Shown here: positions 11,101 to 21,500 of the stretch, in pieces
Layout: the number at the start of each line of letters is the position of its first letter
Numbering within the stretch: the stretch's first letter is position 1
From: Gamarada debralockiae
Taxonomy: Eukaryota > Ascomycota > Leotiomycetes > Helotiales > Hyphodiscaceae
Length of the DNA stretch: 64,000 nucleotides
Direction: 5' to 3'
NCBI GenBank assembly: GCA_002803225.1
Contig: NXFV01000191.1
Coordinates: forward strand, 1-64,000
The notes under the pieces: generated by a model
Told to the model about the DNA's origin: nothing
Seen by the model: only the letters and a program-made list of their open reading frames with translations
The model's database searches: none
Translations under genes and position numbers: made by a program

Positions 11101-12749
11101 TTATACAATGCTCTCTTCCACGGTCACTTCTTCGCCCCCCTTTATCTTCGAAATAATCTGTTCAGTGGACCCAGTCAAGCTCGGGCATCCATCCCTCTCA
11201 TGATCAAAAGTTACTACCTGCGGCAACGATCCAGCGAGTTCAATATGCTCTATTTGTACTTCCCTAGCAGAAGAATGGAATTTCGACGCCACGCGGTTGG
11301 AGTAAGCGTCATTATTGATCCTATCGGGGTGTGGCCCTTGCTTGGAGGATCCTGAATAATAGTCCAGATACTTCCTCGTAAATGTCGATGAAATGCCAGG
11401 GAGTACACCGAGGACGATGCAAACCGTTACCTCGAGCATACTGAGAACCATGATTTTCTTTAGACTATCCTGGCTGTTTGCCGCCAGGAGAATTGCGCGA
11501 GTGATGCTGATGATGACGGAGATAATGGCGAGGCTGTAGATGACGCAGACGGCGATTCGGAGGCGGCGTTCGGTTAGTTTGAGGAGGGCGGGGAAGGGGA
11601 GGAAGCAGACTGTGGAGAATTTGTTAGCCAAGCAAACTTGAGGGCGAATGAAAGCGAGGGGTGGAGAGCGCCATGTGGCTCGAAATCTTTCGCTTCCTCC
11701 AAGCAGAAGTCGAATGAATATTGATTTAAAGGAGGATTTGAAGAAGCGTACGGATGATATCTGTAAGTATGTGCAAGCTAAGATGGGTCCACTGTACTAT
11801 GTTAATAATTTATTTCTTAACTATTGCAGAGGCATACGTACGAAATCCCAAGCATGGGTTATAGGGGTGCATTGTGGATCCGATGGAAGTGCCCATTTTT
11901 TTTTGAGGGGCCGGCATGCAAGAAAGTATGTCACAACTATAAAGCACACACAGCCAATCAAAAAATACATAGATCGAATGGCCCATACATTGATGCGTTT
12001 AAGGCGCCGAGTGAGTTGAATGTGGAGTAAATTTATCGAGATTTTGACACTCCATAATGCACCGATGTAAAAGAAAGCGCCGGAGAAGAATAACTGTAGT
12101 TTGTTGTGAGTTTGTGAAGAAAATAATGTATTCATATATGGACATACCTTTGCAATCTTGACTGCGACCGATGGATCTTTGCCGGTTGGAAGGAGTGAGA
12201 ATATTCGCAGTTGGGCGAAGCCCAGAGCTAGTTGCATGACCTGGGAAGAACTACGGTGTAAGTGACTGCGTATCTACTTGGCTTGACGGTGAAGCCATCA
12301 AGAAGGTCCAGGGACTCGTATAGAAGTATTCAATTCCAATAGGGTAGCTCTTGCTCATCGTGCATGCCCCTACTAGCGAATTGACGTTCACAAGAGATCA
12401 TTATTCTGCCCAAAAGTCGGACATTGAAGGCTGTTCAATGTTCCGTAGGGAATTGGGACAATTTTATCCTTCGTTCTGCAGAATGATACCTTTACGAGTA
12501 AGGGGGGGAGATGGAGGGGGACGGGGGGGTAGCTCTTACAAAGGCCAATATCAAAACATACTCGATGAGTTGATGTTTCTTTGCTTTAATAGCACGGAGA
12601 TAGAAGCGTGCCGCGCATGCCAAGAAAGTTGCAATCAAGCATAGAATGATCAGAATCTGCAAACAGCAAAAATTTAGTCAGTAGGCTATGAAAGTATGTG
12701 AAGCTGTAGGAGACAAGAGTACGATTCCACTGACCTGTCCTGACTCCAT
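11101..12749 (-). CDS. Fungal rhodopsin-domain integral membrane protein, possibly missing one exon
   Basis: The exons I can support are 12749-12735 (MESGQ), 12656-12540 (ILIILCLIATFLACAARFYL), 12240-12148, 12093-11842 (SINLLHIQLTRRL; CFIVVTYFLACRPL) and a last exon from about 11615 to 11101. The order, helices and the LACRPL...W motif match the fungal rhodopsin-domain (SAT4-like) membrane family, whose members have about seven helices and unknown substrates. The last exon carries two more helices (IAVCVIYSLAIISVIISITRA; TVCIVLGVLPGI) and a polar cytoplasmic tail. Between 11841 and 11615 I cannot find the usual short helix exon, and the phases of the flanking exons do not join directly. Another small exon probably lies upstream, in 12539-12241. 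The gene may therefore be decaying or simply hard to splice by eye. Confidence 0.6.
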
Positions 12750-13211
12750 GATTCTTAACGGTGAATTAAGGAAAATCTACACTCAAGTCGTATGCACAGA
12801 GTCGAACTCGCTGGTGGAAGACAAGTTGGGTTATCCCTGGAATATAAGGTTCAGGTCCCGAATTGATCGTCGATCTGTCTAATATGAATCGGAATTTCAA
12901 ATAAGAAACCAGTGGGTCCGGGGAAGCGCTAAAACCATGAATGGGAAACTCGCACAACCTTCCGAAGACTTAGCGAGGTCATTACCCCGCCCCTTTCGGC
13001 AGTTGTGACAATCGTACATCCATGACTCGTGAGTTTTTGGTGATCGCTAGCTGCTCCCGAATTCCTACATGTTTCAAAAAAGGTTGAAGCACAATCGAAC
13101 CATCTTAGTAATATGATGCAGAACATCTGGTGCCAGCTTCAGGATGCTTCAGGTTTGTCGAATCCAGTAATGAAGAACATCATTCATCAAGCTCATTACT
13201 TGCTCTTCCCT
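12750..13211. other. Intergenic, no gene seen
   Basis: This is the upstream region of the rhodopsin-domain gene. I find no coding signal. Confidence 0.4.
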
Positions 13212-13266
13212 CAGCATTGACCCTTCAGCATTGACCCTTCAGCATTGACCCCTCAGCATTGACCCC
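13212..13266. repeat. Tandem repeat, four copies of a 14-bp unit
   Basis: CAGCATTGACCCTT is repeated at 13212, 13226, 13240 and 13254; the last copy is one base short and copies 3-4 carry a T-to-C change. It lies just beyond the 3' end of the NACHT relic. No function is evident. Confidence 0.85.
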
Positions 13267-13499
13267 GTGTTTGCGGTACTCCGTCCCACCTTTCGACCAT
13301 GCGCTGGCACTGGCATTCCCCGCACGTTAGTCGCACACTCTTGTATTATTGATTTGACGCCATTTGAACAAGACTGAATGAGCTCCAATTTAAAAGGGTG
13401 TAAATATAAGCGCACTGCAGTACGTCTGAAGAGCCTGCTCGATCGCTGGTCGGTTGTAGAGGACGAATCGCTTTGTGTCATAGACAAATTCGGACAGCC

Positions 13500-15160
13500 G
13501 GGGACACTCATATACTTAAACTACATCAGATATATTCGGATCATGTTGGAAGCTGGCTTACAGCTGCAATAGACTCTAAGTGACTGCATGAATCCCTTCA
13601 GGCATCTTCCCCATCCACCCAAGAGCCTCAAGCCAGTGAAGGAGATGCTCCTGCAAGAACTGATGCACTTGGTCGTTGTCGTGAAGCTGAGCGCCGCTCT
13701 TGTGAAGATGCTGGATCCAGTAGAGACATGCATACTGAACCTCATGAGGAAGACTACTCTCAATCGGCCACTAGTACTTCAGGAATATTCAGGCCACAGA
13801 TGTCTTGCTTCAGAGAAGTTGACATAAGCTATATACATCTGTTGGCCAACGTCCGATGTACTTGCTTCTTGTCCACCCAGAGATTTGGTTCCTGGCACTT
13901 GTTGTTTAGGAGGAAGTCCCGAAACGAAGGATAATGGAAGCGAAGGGGTCGGATTTTGTCCTTCGGAACATCTAGTATAGAGTGCAGATCCTCTACCGTT
14001 TGATCTAAATCCTCCTAGGGAACACATAGTAGCCTGCTCAGGGAGTATATAGAAAGTGTTGCAAAGAGAACAACAATGCTTCCTAGCACCTGCCTTAGCA
14101 TATAATATGACTTAACTTTCTCTTCTACTGTGTGTTCGGGAGGGACAGAATGTATGACAGTGGTATAGATCTCGTTAAGGTGCTTTTCTGGTGCTATTAT
14201 AGTGCTAGTGCCGCCACTACTCTTAAGGATTGTATTGAGTCTTCGAGCTGCATGTCGCTTTCCCTCACAGATAAATCGGCAGGCAGTTGCAGCCCAAATG
14301 AACAAACCGCTCGCAGCCTAGACTAAACATCTAATAACCTCTTTGCCTGGCTAGTTGGGACCTAGAGAGCGTTCCTGTCTAATAAGTTTTAGACTATGTT
14401 CAAGGAAGATAGTGATATCGTGGTCAACAATCGACGGCGATATATTGTAGAGCACGAAGTCTTAGTGTTCCTCATCCAGTATCTGGCAGAACCCATGTCA
14501 AATTAGGATCTCAGGTCTACTGGTCAGAAACACTCGCAGCCGAACCCTCTCCAACGATCAAACCTCGGCCAAGAGATATAGGATGATCCGGATGTCGTCT
14601 TCGTCGTTGCACTTATCAAGCGCATCAACTACAAGAACATACAATGATTGGCAGCCGTTACTGTCTAGCTTCGAAAGTGGACGCAGGACAAGTTGATGCC
14701 ACTGTTCACGGAGCGATCGACTCGCAATGTCGCTATACCCCGTCATAGCATCGCAAATCTGCTGGCGAAGATGGGTATACTGTTCGCAAGCTGGCGCGCA
14801 AGGCTTGTAACAAACTTGCCTGCATGGCCGACATCCCCACCGCCGCGCGAGAAGAAGAAGCTGGCCCCTAAGCATCCGCGCTGAGACTGTGTTCCTGCAA
14901 TAGTGCGAGCGATGGTCGACTTTCCCCTGCCGGCCAAGCCACTTAGCCAGAAGATACACCGCGCACCCTGTCCATCAGCCCATGTATGTATCTCGTGAAG
15001 AATATCGACGCGGGCGTTATCAAGGCAGGTAGGCTCGTGTTGGCAATAGTAGGAATTGAAGGGCGCTTCAGTGGCGTAAGGTAAACGATTGAGCGGGGTA
15101 TCAGGTCCTAGCTTTCCCCTTAGTATCCTGCTTCTTGCAGTCCTCTGGCGTACACTCACC
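13500..15160 (-). pseudogene. Relic of a NACHT-domain NLR-type (STAND) receptor
   Basis: Reading the minus strand from about 15160, I see the NACHT entry (LDNARVDILHEIHTWADG), Walker A (FWLSGLAGRGKSTIART), and, after a frame change near 14850, Walker B (LYVLVVDALDKCND). The sensor segment follows (LRVFLTSRPEILI then a stop), and then the usual fungal linker (FRDFLLNNKCQEPNLW; HEVQYACLYWIQHLHKSG; LHDNDQVHQFLQEHLLHWL). Several stops and at least one frameshift break the frame, some at codons that are Arg in the family pattern, as C-to-T mutation would produce. No WD40, ankyrin or TPR repeats remain downstream, and the N-terminal effector domain is not recognisable. It is a dead copy of a fungal nonself-recognition-type gene. 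Confidence 0.75.
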
Positions 15161-16213
15161 TACATAGTACGTATCTCCAAGGTGGGCTTTTGCATCTCCA
15201 CCGATGTGGAGGTCCTGGTACCTGTGCCCAGACGGACTTCCATTGTCCCTGCCGCGACCCGGCACGTTGGGATGGGACATCTGCTAGCGTCGCAGGAGAG
15301 GAGTCGTGGAATTAGGGTTTAAAAGACTTTGGGATCAAGTGGGGCTGAGATCCGCAAGTTGATAACTATGCCAGACCAGCTTAGCTCAGCCGCAGTGCCA
15401 AGGCGGATGGCCCCGGAGGTTTGCCAGCGCGTACGATCGACGTTAGGCGGATGTCTATCCTTGCCAGACCACATTAGCACGTTTCTTGCAGATGCCAAAG
15501 AGGAACCATGAAACTGCCACTCTTCAAGTCGAGGAGCCCGTCTATCAGTTCGCGACAAATGCGCCGTTCAATTCATTCCACCGCCAGCACTCGATTGCCG
15601 CGGATGTCGACGGCACCATGTTAGAATGACTTAGATATTCAACAGACACAATTGCAGCCAGAGAAGCTTGGCCTTTGTCAGCCTTCTGACTAGGATGAAG
15701 AGAAAGCATACGATGAAGATCCGCCGAGCTACATACACTATTCGATCGAGTGGAAGGTTACAGTAAAAACCACCATCTAAAAGCGAGATGATCGGTGACA
15801 TTCAGCGAGCCCACTAGATGAGAGCCATCCAAAAAGCGAGGCTTCTGCACACCACTTGGTTTCTGCACACTACTTACGCACCACCTGTCAGGGAGGGTTC
15901 TGGCCTTCGTATGCTGCGTGTGTCCTGGACCCTTCCGTACGGAACAGTCCCGTCTGTTTTGCATGCGACCATTGGCGGACCGGAGCACCAAGCCAAGGGC
16001 ATACCCAGGTGCAACAGAGCCCCCTAGTATGTGAGTTGCCCTAGGCAGCTGCAGGAATCAAATTGCCGCGCATAAGTTCGGAAGAGAAGGCTTTGGGAGT
16101 GAGACTTCTCCATGCACCGCGTATGAGCAGCGAGCCCAAGCCAGATTCTCTACACCTTCTTCCAATGTTTCATCCTCAACAATTCCAAAGGCAAATTCCC
16201 AGCTCAGCATATC
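15161..16213. other. Intergenic, no gene seen
   Basis: No supported gene is seen. It may contain further unrecognisable remains of the NACHT relic's 5' end. A short imperfect direct repeat (TTCTGCACAC...ACTT) occurs near 15842-15875. Confidence 0.35.
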
Positions 16214-16972
16214 CTACGGCATGGATGTAACATACAGAATAGTCACCTCCTTTCCTTGGTTCTTGACCACACAATGCTCTCTACTTTTGATTCTCCACAT
16301 GCCACCCACGCCAATGCCAAAATCCAACCTGCCCAGCGCAGCATCAACTCTGCCACTAGCAACAGAGCAGATTCTCAGTCCAATTTCCTTCTCGATCTCG
16401 AATTTGTGCTCTTTTCTAGCATTTACGGAGATGATATTTAAATTTGCGTCGCCGATTTGGATGCCTCTCGGTCGGTTAGCGTTGTATGTTGAGGAGAAAG
16501 CGATGTCTGTGGAGATCGTATTGATTAGTGAGATTTTAATTGTCGAGATATAGAAATCTTACTTTCTTCAGGTTCCTCATCGGGATGTGTACCGATGATT
16601 CCTCGGACCTTTCCTGACTTCGTCTCCCAACCCACCAAGGCAGCGGCTCTGTGACTTCGAACAGATCTAGTGGTTGGGGTGGTAGGTTTGCCAGGGGACA
16701 GCTAACATACACTCTCTTTTGCTGAGAGGTTCGTCGTCGAAGAAATCGAGCTTGCTGGGAGGCGTAGATGGCGGCTCGGCAAACAGAGCTTGGATCTTCG
16801 AAGTGGAGGATGTCTTGATGGACTCGATGGTTTGGGAGAGGGATTCATCGGCTTTGTTGACAGAGTTAGAGGCATCGTTGGTATCGGCATCTTTGGTCTT
16901 GGCTCGAGACTTCTGAGGCACCTTGGGTTTGGTTTGTTTTGCTGTGACTAGATGTGGGTAGAGATCATGCAC
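16214..16972 (-). CDS. CENP-C/Mif2-like cupin C-terminal protein, 5' end not found
   Basis: The supported exons are about 16950-16713, 16666-16563 and 16506-16214, with introns of 46 and 56 nt. The joins give SKRESVRSHRAAALVGWE and then PEENIAFSSTYNANRPRG in frame. The first part is Lys/Ser-rich and disordered with a SKLDFFDDEPL motif. The C-terminal 90 residues read as a small cupin barrel (GLRICSVASGRVDAALG; FGIGVGGMWRIKSREHCVV). This resembles the dimerising cupin end of the kinetochore protein CENP-C/Mif2 in general pattern. The CENP-C signature (RRSxR motif) and the rest of such a protein are absent. There is no good start codon before the first exon, and the sulfotransferase gene begins soon upstream. 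The gene may be 5'-truncated or have a distant first exon. Function unproven. Confidence 0.4.
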
Positions 16973-17104
16973 TCATAATCACGCGCAAACTAAATCAAGA
17001 TCCGATGGAATTGTACGGCTCTATCGGCTTCTTGTACGATCCCCTTTTCTCATCCAACGTCACTATCAAGAAGCCCTTTCGAAACTCAAATCTCAACTAC
17101 CAAT

Positions 17105-17899
17105 CTACAGCCACTTCTTCCCAAGCCAAATTCCGGCATACACTAAGCCCCCCAGCGTCAACCATGCTACCAGTCCTCTCACAGTGACTAGCATCTTAAC
17201 AATCATCATCGTTCTCTGGTCATTCAATTGGGGAAAAGGAATATCTGGTGCAGGTTTCCCCAGAAACGTACCAATCGCCTTCCATCCATCTTGCGCCTGA
17301 AACTCCAGAACCTGCTTCCCCCTCTTCGCAGCCTCATCTCGCACCCACTGATTGTAACGATCGTAAAGCCCCGGCGTGAACAGGTTATCGCGCTGAACCC
17401 CGAACTTTTCACACCAGAATTCAGCTGACTCTTGATGTATTTGATAGTGAAGCCGATCCGTCTTGATCAGGAAGCACACTGCCAAGTATCTCTTGCTACC
17501 GAAAAACGCGAGGGAATTGCTAATCGATTCGGCCCAGACTTTGCCAGAAGCTCGTTGGTTCAATATGATCTGAGCGTCAGGATACATGTCCATGAGGTCG
17601 TCAATAAACACGACTCCTGGAAAATCGCAAGTAGCGGCAAAGTCGTCAAATAATTGATGTAGAATCTTATGGCGCCGCTCACGATTCTTCTCCCGAAGGG
17701 CGTCAAGAACGAGTTGAAGACGATCAGCGTAGGGTGCGACACGCGCCATATGCATCGTAGGTGAGAAGCCCATATACGAAGACTCAAGCGCAGCCTGGAG
17801 AGAGCTGGTTGCACATCTTGGAAGACCTGCAGCTATGACTTCCATTCGCCGATGAGCGCTTTTGTCTCCGGGCCCATCTCTGGAGAGAAATCGAACCAT
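17105..17899 (-). CDS. P-loop sulfotransferase-like protein with C-terminal membrane anchor
   Basis: This is a single-exon frame of 264 aa from the ATG at 17899. The N-terminus has the phosphosulfate/P-loop segment MEVIAAGLPRCATSSLQAAL, as in the fungal Sulfotransfer_4 family (often mis-annotated as NAD-dependent epimerase). Next come FIDDLMDMYPDAQIILNQRA, with the Arg-x-Ser element, and a substrate-side helical region. The C-terminus has a hydrophobic helix (VRGLVAWLTLGGLVYAGIW) and a KKWL end, so the protein is probably tail-anchored. PAPS use is inferred from the family; some members lack activity and the natural acceptor is unknown. It lies just upstream of the cupin fragment on the same strand with about 130 bp between them. 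Confidence 0.8.
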   Translation of the reverse strand: MVRFLSRDGPGDKSAHRRMEVIAAGLPRCATSSLQAALESSYMGFSPTMHMARVAPYADRLQLVLDALREKNRERRHKILHQLFDDFAATCDFPGVVFIDDLMDMYPDAQIILNQRASGKVWAESISNSLAFFGSKRYLAVCFLIKTDRLHYQIHQESAEFWCEKFGVQRDNLFTPGLYDRYNQWVRDEAAKRGKQVLEFQAQDGWKAIGTFLGKPAPDIPFPQLNDQRTMMIVKMLVTVRGLVAWLTLGGLVYAGIWLGKKWL

Positions 17900-18525
17900 C
17901 GTGATTGAAGATGGAGATGGTGAAATAGATAGTATGCACCAGTAAAAAGGGGAGGCAGGTGACCGGCGGTAATTACTCTAACTAAGATGTTGCGATTTCA
18001 GGCTAAAATCGAGTGTCACGTGCAACATATAATATAAGCTTGAGGATACTGAATTGACTGCTACTTTACAATGGGACGTGGCCTGTGTTTATAAGGGCCG
18101 TAGGCCCTATAATTTAGATCTGAGCTTTCAGCTGGCTTCGGCCTCTCCGAGGGCTGAACCACAGGCTGTAATACCCTAGCTGAACCCTAGTTAACTTGTG
18201 CATTGTTCCAAGCGAGATTCTTTTGTCAAGACGAGATCCAACTCCCAAAATTGGCCCCCAAAATCCGTCCGTCCATCTGCCTTTCGTACGTTCTTCCAAG
18301 CCTAAATGCCTTTTCTTTCAATGTCCGTAACGCTGCTGCAGTCCGTCCGATTGCGCCCTGCAGCCTCAACAATCATATGCTAGGCAACAATGCGGCACAG
18401 AGTTTCACGTCTGACATGAGCTATACATGACTCCCTCAAAGTTTACTTCACCCTCTTTATCATGAGAGAGAGACTTTCAGACTCGTTTGCTGTCGTTAGA
18501 GCTATTGCAAGCAATCTCGACCGCA
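17900..18525. other. Divergent intergenic region between sulfotransferase and NLR genes
   Basis: Shared upstream region of two divergent genes. I see no coding signal and no clear regulatory motif. Confidence 0.4.
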
Positions 18526-21500
18526 ATGATGGACAGCGATGACTTCGTGCTTGTCGAAAGACACGGTGAGTTATCTTTATCCATCGCAGGTCATTCATCT
18601 TAAAAATTGACCGCGCAACAGACAGTGAGCAAAGCGACGATGATGTTCCTCCCACGGTGACTCCGGAGGATCTTGAAAGAATCAAAACGTGGCTGTCGCC
18701 TACCGAGTTCGAGTCTGAGGGAAGTGAATATCGCAAACATCTCAATGCCCACGTCCCGGGTACAGGCGACTGGCTGTTCCAGACGGAGCAGTACAAGAAT
18801 TGGCATGACAATGGAATTGGTGCGTTATGGATTCAGGGAATTCCTGGGAGTGGGAAATCAGTCGTCGCCGCCAATTTAATCCAGACACTGATGAGCGAGA
18901 ATACGCCTGTCTTATTCTTCTTTTCTCGCCGTATCATCAAGTCGAATAGCGAGCCTCGATACCTCGTTCGAGACTGCTTGTATCAACTTTTAGATCACAG
19001 TATTGCACTGCAACAGAGATTGAAGAGAGTCATGGAACAACACCTCGTTGTAGAGAACGTTCCATTCCACGAGCTTTGGAGGATATTACTTTTTGCACTC
19101 TCGACGGTCCCGAAGGTCTACGTTCTGTTCGATGCCTTGGACGAACTTGCTGTCGAGGAAGAAGATTTTCTGCAATGCCTACTGGAGCTCGGACAAAAGA
19201 GACCAGACTCGATCAAGTTGACTATGACCAGTCGTCCGCTACCCCACCTTCAAACGGTATTGAAAAGTCCCTTCCTGGCCAACGTTCGACTTTCAGGAAG
19301 CAGAGTGGAAAGGGATATTGCCACATACATCAGTCATCGCACGGCTAATCAGAATGAGAGGGATTTGACAGCGGAGGATCAGTCGGCAATCAAGGACGTT
19401 CTGTGCCAAAAAGGTCAAGGCCTGTTTCTCTACGCCCGCCTTATGCTCGATGAGATTCTTCAACAATCAACTCCAGTTTCCGCGCATCTACAACATCTTC
19501 CGACTTCTCTTGAAGACATGTACGTGAATCTTCTCCATGAACACTCTTCCCGGTCCGGAGCCAGTCTGCACTTCCAATCGTCGCTACTTTCGTGGGTTAC
19601 TCATGCGTCTCGCCCGCTTCGAGTTACTGAGCTTGCGGCTTTGATCAATTCTCATGGTGATCGCGGCGGACTAAACGACTCCCAAGATACCAAGCTCATG
19701 GCTCGCACATCCTGCGGTCCTCTACTCGAGATTTTGGACGATGAGACGGTACAAGTAATCCATCACTCGTTTACCGAATTTCTCCTCGACAGCAGCCGGA
19801 ATAGTGCTAAAGAGACAACTGAATCCGAAAGGTGGTTTCCAGCCTTTACGCCCGCCACCGTTCATCGATCTTTGACTCTATCCTGTGTCGACTATCTCCA
19901 GTCCGGGTGTTTTGAGTCGTGGTCGGTTGAAGAACGCCCGAAGATGATCGATTATGAGGATTCTCGCAGATTAGAGAAGCATAGGCACTTAATGGTTCGC
20001 TTTCACTTTCTTCAGTACGCTTCACAAAACTTGCTCTATCACGCAGCAAAATGCGATGCTCTTGATACCGATCTTGCCTCGAAGTTCGATAGGTTCTTTC
20101 AATACGGAAGTCACGATTTTGAAAGCTGGAAGGACTTTTTGTTTTCGAAAGAGGACAAGATTACACCCAACGACTTGTATCCGCTTCACATAGCTGCTCA
20201 AGCCGGGCTGACAGCCTATATTATGGGTCTTCTTGAAAAAGGAGAAAATCCGGATCTTGTCGATTCTCAAAAGCGGACCGCGACTGCCTACGCAGCTATG
20301 TATGGACATGCTGAAACACTGGCAGCTCTTCTGAACCAGAAAGCCTCATTCACGATTAACGACTGGGATGGCCTTGGACCAATTCATCATGCAGCGAATG
20401 GCAATCATGTCAAAGCACTTCGGTGCCTGCTCAATGCTGGTGCAGATCCGATGTCACCGAAATCCGAAAAAGACCACGGTCATTATTCATTGTATTCTTC
20501 CACAAGCGGAACGACGCCCATACAATATGCATGCGAGCTAGGTAATGCAGATGCTGTCACTGAGTTATTGCAACATTTGGAACCTCATCTAAGAAGTACT
20601 GTTCTTCCACATTGGGCGGCCCTGACAGGCCAAGCAAAGGTTCTCTCAATCCTCCTTCAACATCCCGAAATATTGGCAAACATCAACAAGAAAGATGTAT
20701 GCGGGAACACCGCACTATTTCTTGGCGCTTGTGCCCGAGACTCCGCGACTGTGCGCATTCTGCTTCAGCATGGGGCTGATGTACACTTGAGGTCGGATGA
20801 CTTGGTCGACTCCGTGGACAAACCCGTGGATTTGGAAACTGCGAAGAGCAGACTCGGACGTACCCCACTCCAAGGGTGGGCAAACAAACGCAGAGGAGAG
20901 CACAACGAGCATCAAAGCAGTGTCCAGGAATGGGAGAAAACCGGTTCACTGTTGATTGAAGCGGGGTGTGACGTTGAGACAAGAGATGAGGATGGGAAAA
21001 CCGTGTTGTTCTCCTGGGTAGAACAGATCGGTTATGGTCGTGGAGACTCAGATCGAACAGCACGATTCGTATCTCTTCTTCTCAAACATGGCGCTAATCC
21101 ACGTGCGACTGACAATGAGGGGAATACCGCGCTTCATTACCATCAGAATTGGAACCAAGATCCCAGGATTATCGGATTGTTTACAAGGGGAGGAGCCGAT
21201 ATCAATGCTATTCGAGAAAACGACCTAGTGACGCCTCTCATCGCAGCCGCAAAACATCAATGTGTCGACGTTAGATCCTACATCGAGAATGGTGCAGATC
21301 CTCATATGCAAGATTCAGATGGGAACACCGCCCTCCATCATATCTGCCACTCATGGTGTTTTGAACTCTCGCATGTTAAAGAATGGTTGACCTTTGCAGA
21401 TCCCACGGTCAAGAACAACAAAGGTGAAACCTGCTTGTATAATCTACGCTTCGGAAATGGTGGCGACGGAAGAGTAGAAGCTATTCCATTGTTGGTGGAT

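Noticed and set aside
13212..13266. Possible CRISPR-like array from the four 14-bp repeats
   Set aside because: The units are directly abutting with no spacers; it is a simple tandem repeat in a eukaryotic genome.
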